The notes below the pieces were generated by a model. It saw only the letters and a list, made by a program, of their open reading frames with translations. It made no database searches and was not told where the DNA came from. From assembly GCA_001972305.1 (NCBI GenBank), contig BDDD01001002.1:235378-299377 (forward strand): a stretch of DNA of 64,000 nucleotides, given 5' to 3'. Position numbers and translations under genes: made by a program. Below are positions 34,600 through 46,240 of the stretch, piece by piece (the first letter of the stretch is position 1; each line of letters opens with the position of its first letter). The DNA is from Cephalotus follicularis (taxonomy: Eukaryota; Streptophyta; Magnoliopsida; Oxalidales; Cephalotaceae).

Positions 34600-36231
34600 A
34601 AAAGTAATTGCAGCATAATAAGGTGATGGTCTAGTGTGTGAGTGATGTGAATGTGCAATTCTTCTAAAGCATTTATTCCTAGTATGTCCCATTTTATTGC
34701 AATATGTGCAATGAGGTCTTTTCCTAGCCTTTTTCAATTTAGCCTTAACCTCTAAAGGGGCATAACCTATTCCGGTCTTATCTAGGTATGACCTTTGACT
34801 ACCTAACATTTCTTCTAACTTCTTACTTCCTAATGTGAATTTACTAAAAGATTTCTCTAAATTCACATTCTTTTCTCTTAGGGTCTCTACTTCCTTTTCT
34901 AAGGTAATGTCACTAGGTGAAGTAGGTTTAGCTATGTCATTTTCCTTTTAAGCTAATTCATGTTCTAACATAGCAATGTAATTTTTTAAGTGCTCATTTT
35001 CTACAACTAGTAATTCCTTTTCCTTTTCTATACTAGTCATATTTTTCTTAAGTGAAGTGCATTGTGAACATTTTTTCTTAAACTCTACAAGCAATTCATC
35101 AAATGGAAATTGCAATTCACCAAAGGTGTAAGAGTCACCTACCTCATTTTCGATATCCTCGTCATCGTCACTCAACGCCATAAAGCATAGGTTTGCTACT
35201 TGCTCGGTGACTTCATCTTCGGAGGAGTCATCATCACTTAGGTGCCAAGCCTTGAGTACTTTCTTCTTGAATAGCTTCTTTTTCTTCAATTGTTGACAAT
35301 AACCTTTGATGTGCCCCGGTTTGTTGCATTCGAAGCATGTGGGAGGATCCATCTTGCTTCCTTCTCCCTTGTTGAAGTTTCTCCTTTGAAATCTTCTTGC
35401 CTTGTTCATCTTTGCGAATTTTGTAAACCGTTTCACAAAGAGAACATAATCCTCTTCTTCTAGCTCCTACTCACTTGATGCTTCTTCCTTGTGAGTGCTC
35501 TTGAGGGCAATGTCTTTTCTTCTTTCCTCTTGTGGCTTTGTCTCCACAAGTTTTACCGATTTCTTGTTCAACTTAACCTCATGAGTCATGAGGGAACCAA
35601 GCAATTCTTCAATCTCCATAGTCTTCAAATCTTTAGATTCTTGGATTGCCGTCACTTTGGGTTCCCATTCATCGTCGAGACACCCTAGCAATTTCCTCAC
35701 TAATTCATCATGTCCAAATACCTTACCAAGACCAAGCAAACCATTAGTAATGTCAAGCAACCGATTATACAAATTCTTAATAGATTCATTCGGTTGCATT
35801 TTGAACAATTCATAATCTCTATTTAGCAAGGCAAGTTTGGCATTCTTAACTTGCTCGGTACCCTCGTGGGTAAGAATGAGCAATTTCCACACCTCATGTG
35901 CGGAAGTACATCTCCTAACGAGATTGTATTCGGTCTTGTCTAAGGCTACAAGTAATATGTTCAAGGCCTTGTTATCTATAGTCAATTTTCTAAAGTCCTC
36001 TTCATCCCATTCGTCTTCCGGTTTGGAAACGAGTTCATTTTTGTCATTGAGCTTCATAGGGGTGTGAGGGCCATTTTTAACACTAAGCCAATTCCTAAAG
36101 TCTCTAGACTTAAGGTATATCTCCATACGGCTTTTCCAATAAGGAAAATCGTCACCACTAAAGAATGGGAACTTAAATTCGGAGACGTCGTCATTGTGTC
36201 GGGATTGGTTGTTCATGCTAGTAGAGGCCAT
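34600..36231 (-). pseudogene. gag and adjoining region, copia element 5
   Basis: Gag begins near 36231 (MASTSMNNQSRHNDD, FPFFSGDDFPYWKSRMEIYL). A capsid-like part follows (CTSAHEVWKLL, LLDITNGLLGLGKVF), then a CCHC knuckle (CFECNKPGHIKGYC) and a coiled Lys/Glu-rich stretch. A second zinc-knuckle-like segment (CTYCNKMGHTRNKC) lies downstream. Fossil, broken. Confidence 0.88.
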
Positions 36232-36273
36232 TGATCTAAACTCAAGATGTTAATCTTAATAAAGAGTTAACCC

Positions 36274-36285
36274 TCTCTGATACCA
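36274..36285 (-). other. Primer-binding site, copia element 5
   Basis: The minus strand reads TGGTATCAGAGA next to the 5' LTR, complementary to tRNA-Met. Confidence 0.92.
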
Positions 36286-36287
36286 AT

Positions 36288-37463
36288 TGTTGGAAGTCTA
36301 GAGGGGGGGGTGAATAGACTAATAAAAATTTATCTATCAAATATACCACCAATAAAATCAATTAACACAAACACACAAAGCGGAAAGTAAAGAGTTTAGG
36401 GTTTAGAGATTGCAAACGGATATATAGTGGTTCGGCAAACCGCCTAAGTCCACTCCCCAAGGCCTCCCCTTGAGTATTTCACTAGTATGCCCCAATCCGG
36501 GCTTGAAACTCCCACCGAGCTCCAACAACTTTTGCTCCAACCAAGCGAATTACAAATGTGCTCCAACCGAGCAGTACAAGAGACAACCTCTCTTGTATGA
36601 GTGAAGTAAATGTTTAAAGGTTTACAAATTCGTAGTGAATTTGTTTACAATGAAGCTCACTATGAACAAAGCTTAGAAATGTGTATGTAATATAAAAGTA
36701 AAGCTTTGGAATGTGTAGGAATGCTTGAATTTGATCTCTTTTGATTGTATGAATGCTTTGTATTGATCTTGAGATAGCTTGAGAGAATGTGTAACTTGAA
36801 AGCTTGATCACTTGTGCAAGAAGTCCAATTTTCCTCTTATAGTTGAGCCTCCAACAGATCTATTTTTAACTGTCTGATACAAATCCATTCGGCTGGATTT
36901 GGACGGCAGCTGGCTGGATTGATGGCGCGTTTATTTGAATATAGCCATTGGGAGTGGGCAGTCGGCTGGATTCTGTAGGCAGTCGGCTGGATGTCTGGGC
37001 AGTCGACTGATGCCCTGCTTCAGTCGGCTGTTGAGGCTAATTTAGAAGTTACAAAACCTACTGCCAGATTTTGCACAATTGAAGGCAGTCGGCTGGAACC
37101 CTGTGGCAGCCGACTGGACCCCCTGGCAGTCGACTGGTACCCTGCTTCAGTCGGCTGGATTGGGTGTAAAATGATACAGAAGCTTCTGCCTGAAATTGTA
37201 CCCATGGCAGTCGACTGATGCCCTGTGACAGTCGACTGGAATTGCCTGGCAGTCGACTGGAACCCTGTGTCAGTCGACTGGTGTGCTGTTTCTGCAGATT
37301 CTGGGTTTAGGTTGAAGATGCAGTCGACTACATGATTTTGGACACAATATTAAGTGAGTATATGCATTTATAACTTAGAGAATTATGCAAACAAGTAATC
37401 TTCGTTTGTTAATCATCAAAATAACTCATGGTAAACATTTAATCGGGGTGGCAAAGGCCAACA
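36288..37463 (-). repeat. 5' LTR of copia element 5
   Basis: 1176 bp partner of 29911-31177, with the alpha array at 36886-37330. Confidence 0.95.
36886..37330. repeat. GTCGAC-core motif array (alpha type)
   Basis: Same order and 20-21 bp rhythm as 30508-31013, with three fewer motifs at one end. It contains one CAGCCGACTG in the opposite sense (near 37107). Confidence 0.92.
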
Positions 37464-37596
37464 TGATGTAATCATTAAACTTTATTTAATGAGAATGTTG
37501 AGTTTTTGGACTCAAAAGATGCTTACAAACCCTAGTTATGGTTTTGGAAATGGAATATGTGTATCAAAGCTTGAAACGGCGCTGTCTTGGGGTAAA

Positions 37597-37746
37597 GACA
37601 TCGACGTCTTTTTAAAGACGTCGATGCCTATTGGAACCGAGGTACACGTGACTGCATGGGCATGCACGTCGACATTTCGAGAAGGCATCGACACCTAATT
37701 AAAAAAGAAGAAAAGACATCGACGTCTAAGGAAAGACGTCGACACC
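37597..37746. repeat. GTCGAC-core motif array (beta type), element 4 5' LTR
   Basis: Motifs of the form GACATCGACGTC or GACGTCGATGCC start at 37597, 37617, 37684, 37715 and 37735, often within AAAGAC...CTTT. Neighbours are 20 bp apart in pairs. Confidence 0.9.
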
Positions 37747-38453
37747 TTTGTAAAGAACATCTGTCATGCTTTTTCGCTGGAAGAGTAACGTGCAATGGGA
37801 TCTTTGGGGGCTTCACCAGACGCCTTTTCAAGTGCCTTGTGACGTGTTGAGCATGTCGGTGTGTTGCCAAGAATGCTTAAGCATGCTCCTCACATGAAAC
37901 ATGCAAGGGAATACCACCCTAACATGAAACCTGTAAAAGAAAGAAGAATTGAAAACAAAAAGGAAACGCAGAGACCTGGAAAGTGGGAGAGAGCACGAGG
38001 GTGGCTTATTAAATGTAAAGAGAAGAATGTTGTGGGGGAGCCATCGGCATAAGAATAACCCTCCCCACTTATCTCTCTCGTTTTAGAACACCAAAGGAAA
38101 GAAAATAAAGGAAACAGTGAGTGTGAGAGCCACCATTGTTGAGCCTCGTAGCCTGAACTTGGGAACTCAAAGAGGTGGACTTTCCAGTTCCTAACTTGGA
38201 ACAATAAGGTAGGGGAAAGCCATACTGTAATTTTGAGTTTAATGTCCATGCATGGTCTATGATTCTAGATGTATAAAATGCATGATTCTTGAAATGATAT
38301 TGTTACCGGATTGATGCCATGATATGCTAGATATGTTTGGAGTATCTGCATGTTGTTTTCTTGCCATGAAAACATGTTATTATGCATGATTATGGGTTAT
38401 TAAGGCTACTGTTTATTAAGTCGTGAGGTAGAAGACGATTACTGTTGGAAAAA

Positions 38454-38779
38454 GACATCGACGCCTTTTAATTTGACATCGACGTCTTTTTCGTTTTTCC
38501 TTGTTAGTGATTGAAAGGGATTGACGTCTATGGAAAGACATCGACGCTCTAGGCTACCCACCTGGATTTTGACGTGAGAGACGTCGATGCCTAATGTTCC
38601 TACCTTAACGCGTCGACGCCATCAACAACACGCTATCGTTTTAAGGTTCCAGACCTTGAGCGTCGACGCGTGAGAAATGGACATCGACGTCTTCTGTGGA
38701 AGAACGCACTGACACTGAAACTTGGACATCGACGCCTGACGTAAAAGACATCGACGCCTTTTGGAAAGACATCGACGTC
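38454..38779. repeat. Second beta motif array, element 4 5' LTR
   Basis: Motif starts at about 38454, 38475, 38517, 38537, 38580, 38609, 38659, 38680, 38725, 38747 and 38768. Paired spacings are 20-22 bp and longer gaps are near 42-50 bp. Confidence 0.9.
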
Positions 38780-39393
38780 TTTGTTAGTGTTTGGGATTTT
38801 CTTCACCCAATGAGACGAAACGATCCCAATTCCTGTTAAGGTGCATTTGAGCATATGTATGCATTGCATATGCACTGTTTACTGCCTGATTGTATACTGT
38901 TTTTGAATTGTTTATGATTTTTAAAGTATTGGTATTTAGAAACGCATATATGAACTAGAAATAGAATATTTTGAGTATGAAAATATGTATTAGTTAAATA
39001 ACGTATTTTCGACCCAAATGATAAACAATTTACACTACTGAAACTGTTCTTTGATATTTTCTACTGAAAATGTCTATTTTCAAATGTTGTCTTTTGGGAA
39101 ACATTTTGGAAAACAACTGCCTGTTGTTGATCTGATCGATCATTACTGTTTACTGTACTGTTACTGTTTGAATTCACTGTTTGCTCTGTGAATTGCTATG
39201 TGTTTGTGTTTGAGCTACTAGTTGCATGGCGGAGGTTGCCAGCGCCGACTAGTGGTAGGGTTGTACCTAGGGGACAGGAGAATGGCTAGGTGACTCACTG
39301 TACTGTTGCCTCGCTCGGTTGCCCGAAGTGGCGACCAGAGTGGGAGTGTAGCGTGGGGCCAGGAGTTGGCGGTGCTATACATACTGTTGTTGT

Positions 39394-39481
39394 GGTCCTA
39401 TGTGGACATACTGCCTGTTGTCGTGGTCCTATGTGGACATACTGTACTGTACTGTTTATTGGTCCTTTACGGACATTTCTG
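39394..39481 (+). repeat. Tandem GGTCC...GGACAT units in the LTR
   Basis: Three copies of a GGTCCTATGTGGACAT-like unit start at 39394, 39425 and 39461. Each contains a GTCC/GGAC inverted repeat. The partner LTR has them at 46855-46943, and the LTRs of element 2 carry the reverse-strand equivalent near 15400-15450. Confidence 0.8.
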
Positions 39482-39686
39482 TGATTGTTGATGTAGCCCT
39501 GGCCGGGTTACCGCTGTACTGTTACTGTATACATATATCCCTTATATATGTAACACTGATATTTTACTGTACTGTTATACATATATATTTTTTCATATAT
39601 GTATAAACTGGTTCTCCACTACACTGCATCATTTATGCATTCATATCATGACACGCATTATGTTGATCCCGAATTACTGTTATGAC

Positions 39687-39711
39687 TTAGCCGAGTGAGG
39701 ACAAAGGCTAA
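39687..39711 (+). other. Conserved LTR stem-loop block, element 4
   Basis: TTAGCC (39687-39692) and GGCTAA (39706-39711) with loop GAGTGAGGACAAA, about 400 bp before the LTR end. Same block as at 3218-3242 on the other strand. Confidence 0.82.
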
Positions 39712-40111
39712 CCCCCTACTTTACAGATTGATGCAGTGGACTGTTGGGCCGACATGGACGAAGATCAAGCTGTTATAATCTTGATTCTGTTTGTCTTCCT
39801 GTTTTGTTTAAACCCATGTGGATCATGGTTTTCGGATGTGCCATTGTAATGGTATTGTTTCTGAAGGAATTTTGTATTGTACTGTAATTCACGCTTCGTT
39901 TTATGGGAGATTAACTTTGATGACTTGTATTTGGGTAGCGTGCGGTATGGGACGCACGTTACGTGTTACAGCTTATGAACTTGTTATGCTTCCGCAACTG
40001 ACAGTTTGTTTAAAAGTTTTAAATTTTATGGTTTTTGCATGAGCTGTATTTTATGTTAATTGCCTTTACCGCTTTGATGTCTGCTATCTCTTAAACGGGG
40101 TGTGACAACAG

Positions 40112-40123
40112 TGGTATCAGAGC
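40112..40123 (+). other. Primer-binding site, element 4
   Basis: TGGTATCAGAGC, four bases after the 5' LTR, complementary to initiator tRNA-Met. Confidence 0.95.
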
Positions 40124-40218
40124 ATATTTCATATATGCTTAGCTAGGATAAGTTCCTTGGCAATTAATGAATTGTTTTCCTAAAGTCGTGACTGACCGTC
40201 AATCTTCTTATAGGAACA

Positions 40219-41290
40219 ATGGACCGACGAAGAACGCGTGCTAGGGCTAGAGCCGTTGGAGCTAATGCCCCGGAAGAAGCTAATGTTTCGCAAGGGATGG
40301 ATATGCCCCAGGATGACAGAGATCCGATGACTCGGACCGCAGACTATTTCCAACAGCAAATGGCCTTTAACAGGGCTAGTACGGAGGAAATGCGCCAATA
40401 CCATGCGCAAGCTCGACCGCAGCATAGGGCTCCTGACCACTGCTCAGGAGAAGATAGTTTTGGGAGAGATATTGAGAAGTTCATGAGGCTGAACCCACCC
40501 AACTTCAAGGGGGAACTGGATGCTACGATTGCTGAGAGATGGCTACAGGACCTGGAGAAGATCTTTCAGGTGATGAACTGTACTGATGATCAAAAGTTGA
40601 GATTTGCTGTGTACCACCTATGGGGTGAGGCCACTCATTGATGGGAAATGGTTAGAGCGAAGTGCGAATCACAGGGACTGGATAACACTTTGGACCGATT
40701 CCAGAAATAGTTCCTGGAGACATATGTTCCATACATTGAGCAAGAGCGACAAGAGACTGAGCTCTTGGAGTTACGGCAGGGAGAGATGACTATTGCAGAA
40801 TATCAGGCAAAGTTCATGGAGTTGGCCAGACATTCACTGTATCTGGTAGCTGATGAAGCAAAGAAGATACGGAGGTTCTTGAGAGGATTGCGACCGGATC
40901 TTCGGTTGAGGATTAGAGCCATGGAGCTGAGGACTTATGTAGAGGTTGCTCGGAAAGCTAGACTGCTGAAACGATATCTAGTGAGGACCAGGCTGAGAGA
41001 GCTCGGGCGAAGGAGAGTAAGCAGGGTCCTACACAGTCCCGACCGGCATCGTCGAAGTGGCAAGATGGTGGTTCTCCGACGAAGTTGTCGAAGAACAAGT
41101 CTCAGCAGACTGCTTCTCAGGGTACTCCCATCCAGGGGAGCAATGCAAGATCTGGAGGATGCTTTTACTGTGGTCGTACCGGCCACCAACAGAAAGACTG
41201 CTGGAGGTTCAATGGCTGGTGTTTGAGGTGCGGGGCACCGGGTCATACGGTGAAGGACTGTCCGAAGAGTTCTGCTACAGCGCCTACTGG
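40219..41290 (+). pseudogene. gag region, element 4
   Basis: Starts MDRRRTRARARAVGAN. Capsid-like part (FKGELDATIAERWLQDLEKI, ELRQGEMTIAEYQAKFMEL, RRFLRGLRPDLRLRI), then a double knuckle ([14 protein letters not shown] and [14 protein letters not shown]). Same family as element 2. Fossil, broken. Confidence 0.9.
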
Positions 41291-41339
41291 GCCGGGGAGC
41301 AGCAGCGGTGCGGCTGCGGGACCATCGCAAAGGAGGGAT

Positions 41340-43240
41340 ACCGGCAAGGGCATCGTAAAAGGTAGAATTTTTGTACTTGCTCAGACTGAGGTTCCAGAGT
41401 CAACTTCTGTGGTTGGAGGTACTCTGTATATATATGGTTATTCTGCTAGAGTACTGATGGACTCTGGAGCATCGTATTCATTTATATCTGCACATTTTAC
41501 ATCTTGCTTAGATGTCACCGCTGACTGCTTATCTTATACACTTGATGTGAGTACACTGACTGGGACTTCTATGTATACTGACTCGGTATATAGGAGTTAT
41601 GAGATGTCTATGGCAGGCATTACTTTATATGCATATTTGATTGTACTGCCTATCCGTGACTTCGATGTGATATTGGGGATGGATTGGCTATCGGCGCACC
41701 GTGCTCGTATGGATTGCTACCACAAGTCTGTGGATTTTTGTCTGCCCGAAGGAACCACTTTTCAGTTCAAGGGAGACAAGGGATTTTCAACACCGATCAT
41801 ATCTTTTATCCGAGCATCGAGATACCTGGAGAAGGGATGCGAGGGATATTTGGCATATGTTATTGACCGAAGAAAGGAGAAGGGCTTGAGCTTGGAGGAA
41901 ATTCCAGTTGTGTGCGAATTTCCGGATGTGTTTCCTGATGACTTGGGATCCTTACCGCCCAAGAGGAGTATGGAGTTCGTTATTGACCTTGTTCCTGGAA
42001 CGGCTCCTATCTCTAAATCACCCTATCGGATGGCTCTGGCTGAGTTGCGAGAGCTGAAGCTGCAGTTACAAGACCTGATTGATAAAGGTTTTGTACGGCC
42101 CAGTGTTTCTCCATGGGGTGCTCCTGTGCTGTTCGTTAAGAAGAAAGATGGGTCAATGAGACTCTGTATTGATTTCCGAATGTTGAACAAAGAAACTATC
42201 AAGAATAAATACCCTTTACCCCATGTTGAAGATTTATTTGATCAGTTGCAAGGATCGATGGTGTTTTCTAAGCTCGATTTGAGATCGGGTTACCACCAGC
42301 TGAGAGTAAAGGAAGGAGACATCGAGAAGACTGCCTTCCGAACGCGGTATGGTCACTACGAGTTCTTGGTGAAGCCCTTCGGTGTTACCAATGCACCGGA
42401 AGCTTTTATGTCATTGATGAATGACGTATTTCGACCTTACCTGGACCAGTTCGTTGTGGTATTTATAGATGACATACTGGTATATTCGAGGAGTGAGGAG
42501 GAGCACACTCGACTCCTGAGGATGGTATTGCAGGTTCTTAGAGAGCACCGATTGTACGCCAAGTTCGGCAAATGCGAGTTCCGGCTTGACCATGTGATCT
42601 TTCTCGGTCACCTAGTATCTGGAGAAGGCTTGACGGTGGATCCATCAAAGACTAAGGTAGTGAGAGACTGGCCGCAACTAAAGAATGTGACTGAGGTGCG
42701 CAGTTTCCTTGGTTTGGCGGGATATTACCGGAGGTTTATCCAGAATTTTTCGCGGATAGCTGAACCTTTGACCAGACTGACCCAAAAGAAGACTCTTTTT
42801 GTCTGGGACAATGACTGTGAGGCTAGTTTCCGTGAGTTGAAGGACCGGTTAGTTTTTGCTCTATCTTGGCATTACCTGAGGGTAATGAAGGCTTTGCAGT
42901 GTACAGTGATGCATCGGGTAAGGGTTTGGGCTGTGTGTTGATGCAGCGAGGCAGAGTGATTGTATATGCCTCGCGAAAGCTTAAACCGTACGAAGAAAAC
43001 TACCCGACTCATGACCTTGAGCTTGCAGCTATCATCTTCGTCCTTCAGAAATGGAGCCATTACCTTTATGGGGTGCAGTTTGAGATCTTTACCGATCATA
43101 AAAGCTTGAGGTATTTGTTTTGTCAAGATACACTGAACATGAGGCAGCGCAGGTGGGTGGAATTCTTCAATGATTATGATTGCAGTGTTCAGTATCACCC
43201 GGGGAAGGCAAATGTGGTTGCTGATGCCTTGAGCCGTAAG
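41340..43240 (+). pseudogene. PR-RT-RNase H region, element 4
   Basis: Protease ([35 protein letters not shown]), RT ([55 protein letters not shown]) and RNase H ([25 protein letters not shown]). The domains are well preserved and in standard Ty3 order. Fossil. Confidence 0.93.
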
Positions 43241-43299
43241 GCTATGCTTGCTAGTACGATGGTGTCGCAATGGAAGATGTTGGAAGACTTCCAAGAATG

Positions 43300-44780
43300 G
43301 TCTCCATTCAATCAGTCACCGGGGATCTTTCTAGCTGACATACGGGTAGAACCAGTGTTACTGCATCGCATCAAAGAGGCACAACCACATGATCGTGAAT
43401 TGCAGCGGATTCGAGAGAATCTGGATTCAGAGTCTGATTTTAAAGTGCACGAAGACGGTATTATGAGATATCGGGGACGTGTATGTCTTCTAAATGAGCA
43501 TAGAGTGAAGGATGAGGTACTCCGCGGGGCTCATAAATCCCTGTACAGTATTCATCCGGGTAGAACGAAGATGTATCAAGACATGAAGAAGTGTTACTGG
43601 TGGCCTGGCAAGAAGCGGGAGATCGCTGAGTATGTGGCAAGGTGTTTGACTTGCCAGACAGTTAAGGCCGAGCACCAGAAACCGGCAGGTTTGCTACAGC
43701 CTTTACCGATTCCGGAGTGGAAGTGGGAACACATTACGATGGATTTCATTTCGGGTTTTCCTCTGACTAGGAACCATCATAATGTCGTGTGGGTCATTGT
43801 GGATAGACTCTCCAATTCAGCGCACTTTCTACCTACACACGTTACTGATTCTGCGAGCAAGCTGCTCGGCTGTATGTGAAGGAGATAGTGAGGCTACACG
43901 GGGTTCTAGTCAGCATCGTATGTGATAGAGATGCTATTTTCACTTCCAACTTTTGGAAGAGATTTCAGTCAGCTTTCGGGACGAAGCTGAACTTGAGTAC
44001 TGCCTTCCACCCTCAGACCGATGGACAGTCTGAGCGTACCATCCAGACCTTGGAGGATATGCTAAGGGCTTGCGTTATTAATTTTGCTGGTACATGGGAG
44101 GATCATATTCCTCTGATAGAGTTTTCTTACAATAACAGCTATCACTCCAGTATCGGCATGGCACCATTCGAGGCACTGTATGGGAGGAAGTGCAGATCCC
44201 CTGTGTGTTGGGATGAGGTCGGAGAGCGACCTTTACTCGGGACTCAGCTAGTGGAGGAAACTTCGGAGAAGATCGGGACGATCAAGAAGAAGCTGCTTGC
44301 TGCTCAGAGTCGGCAGAAGAGTTACACTAACAGTCTGAAGAGGAGACCTCTGGTCTTGAACGTGGGTGATCACGTGTTCCTGAAGGTATCACCATGGAAG
44401 GGCGGGCAACGGTTGGGAAGAAAGGGCAAATTAGCTCCTCGCTACATTGGTCCTTTCGAGATTCTAGAGAGAGTTGGGGAGGTAGCCTATCAGCTTGCCT
44501 TACCTCCTGCACTGTCAAACGTGCACGACGTCTTCCACATATCCATGCTGAGGGATATATATCCCGGACCCATCACATGTCCTGGATTATGATACTGTTC
44601 CTGTACAAGATGATCTATCTTGTGAGGAGTTACCTGTGTGGATTCTCGATCGAAAGACGCAGACCTTGAGGAACCGAACCATCTCCATGGTCAAGGTTCA
44701 ATGGCAGTTTCACAAACCTAATGAGGCAACTTGGGAGCGTGACGAGGACATCCGAGAATGCTACCCGCACTTGTCCTAGT
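43300..44780 (+). pseudogene. INT and chromodomain region, element 4
   Basis: HHCC zinc part ([31 protein letters not shown]), DDE core ([37 protein letters not shown]), the [18 protein letters not shown] segment, and a C-terminal chromodomain-like part at about 44620-44780 with ATWERDEDI. Fossil, broken. Confidence 0.9.
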
Positions 44781-44810
44781 ATTGTGTTAATTTCGAGGAT
44801 GAAATTTCTT

Positions 44811-44824
44811 GAAGGAGGGGTGGA
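44811..44824 (+). other. Polypurine tract of element 4
   Basis: GAAGGAGGGGTGGA directly before the 3' LTR. Confidence 0.9.
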
Positions 44825-44998
44825 TGTAACGCCCGGTATTTTCCTGAATGTAATATTTTGATTTATGATGTAATCATTAAACTTGATTTAATGATAATGT
44901 TGAGTTTTTGGACTCAAAAGATGCTTACAAACCCTAGTTATGGTTTTGGAAATGGAATGTGTGTATCAAAGCTTGAAACGACGCTGTCTTGGGGTAAA

Positions 44999-45148
44999 GA
45001 CATCAACGCCTTTTTAAAGACGTTGATGCCTATTGGAACCGAGGTACACGTGAATGCATGTGCATGCACGTCGACATTTCGAGAAGGCATCGACACCTTC
45101 TTACAAAAGAAGAAAAGACATCGACGTCTAAGGAAAGACGTCGACGCC
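44999..45148. repeat. GTCGAC-core motif array (beta type)
   Basis: Partner of 37597-37746. Motifs in pairs 20 bp apart, framed by AAAG and CTTT or CTAAG. Confidence 0.9.
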
Positions 45149-45915
45149 TTTGTAAAGAACATCTGTCATGCTTTTTCACTGGCAGAGTAACGTGTAATGG
45201 GATCTTTGGGGGCTTTACCAGACACCTTTTCAAGTGCCTTGTGACGTGTTGAGCATGTCGGTGAGTTGCCAGGAACGCTTAAGCATGCTCCTCACATGGA
45301 ACATGCAAGGGAATACCACCCAAACATGCAACCTGCAAAAGAAAGAAGAATAGAAAACAAAAAGGAAACGCAGAGACCTGGAAAGTGGGAGAGAGCACGA
45401 GGGTGGCTTATTAAATGTAAAGAGAAGAATGTTGGGGGGGAGCCATCTGCATAAGAATAACCCTCCCCACTTATCTCTCTCGTTTTAGAACACCAAAGGA
45501 AAGAAAAGAAAGGAAATAGTGAGTGTGAGAGCCACCATTGTTGAGCCTGGATTGAGCAAGAGATCGGAGCTCGTGGGTAGCAACTGCTAAGGGGATCTTG
45601 GAGCTGCTGGTAGCCTGAACTTGGGAACTCAAAGAGGTGGACTTTCCAGTTCCTAACTTGGAACAATAAGGTAGGGGAAAGCCATACTGTAATTTCGAGT
45701 TCAATGTCCATGCATGGTTTATGATTCTGGATGTATAAAATGCATGATTCTTGAAATGATATTGTTACCGGATTGATGCCATGATATGCTAGATATGTTT
45801 GGAGTATCTGCATGTTGTTTTCCTGCCATGAAAACCTGTTATTATGCATGATTATGGGTTATTAAGGCTACTGTTTATTAAGTCGTGAGGTAGAAGACGA
45901 TTACTGTTGGAAAAA

Positions 45916-46240
45916 GACATCGACGCCTTTTAATTTGACATCAACGTCTTTTTAGTTTTGCCTTGTTACTGATTGAAAGGGATCGACGTCTATGGAAAGA
46001 CATCGACGCTCTAGGCTACCTACCAGGATTTTGACGTGAAAGACGTCGACGCCTAAGGTTCCTACCTTAACGCGTCGACGCCATCAACAACACGCTGCGT
46101 TTTAAGGTTCTAGACCTTGAGCGTCGATGCGTGAGAAATGGACATCGACGTCTTCTGTGGAAGAACGCGCTGACACTGAAACTTGGACATCGACGCCTGA
46201 CGTAAAAGACATTGACGCCTTTTGGAAAGACATCGACGTC
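45916..46240. repeat. Second beta motif array, 3' LTR of element 4
   Basis: Partner of 38454-38779. For example, motif starts 46208 and 46229 are 21 bp apart. Confidence 0.9.

Larger units (their letters stand above)
29911..37463 (-). mobile_element. Ty1/copia element 5 (SIRE-like) with an extra reading frame
   Basis: Minus-strand copia element with LTRs at 29911-31177 and 36288-37463 (TGTTGG...CCAACA) and target duplication TGATG at 29906-29910 and 37464-37468. Parts recognised: gag with a CCHC knuckle, RT and RNase H of SIRE type, and an extra frame between RNase H and the 3' LTR. Broken, at least four interruptions. LTRs differ at about 8 of 600 compared positions (about 1.3%), making it the youngest dated insertion here, as expected from its place inside element 4. 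Confidence 0.94.
29865..40107 (+). repeat. 5' LTR of element 4 (interrupted)
   Basis: The LTR pieces are 29865-29910 and 37464-40107, about 2685 bp without the guest. It starts TGTAACGCCCGG and ends GGTGTGACA. The stem-loop block is at 39687-39711 and the beta motif arrays at 37597-37746 and 38454-38779. Confidence 0.94.

Noticed and set aside
42872-43294. Frames antisense to pol domains (also 515-805, 19035-19325)
   Set aside because: They mirror conserved RNase H and integrase codons on the opposite strand and recur wherever that domain does.
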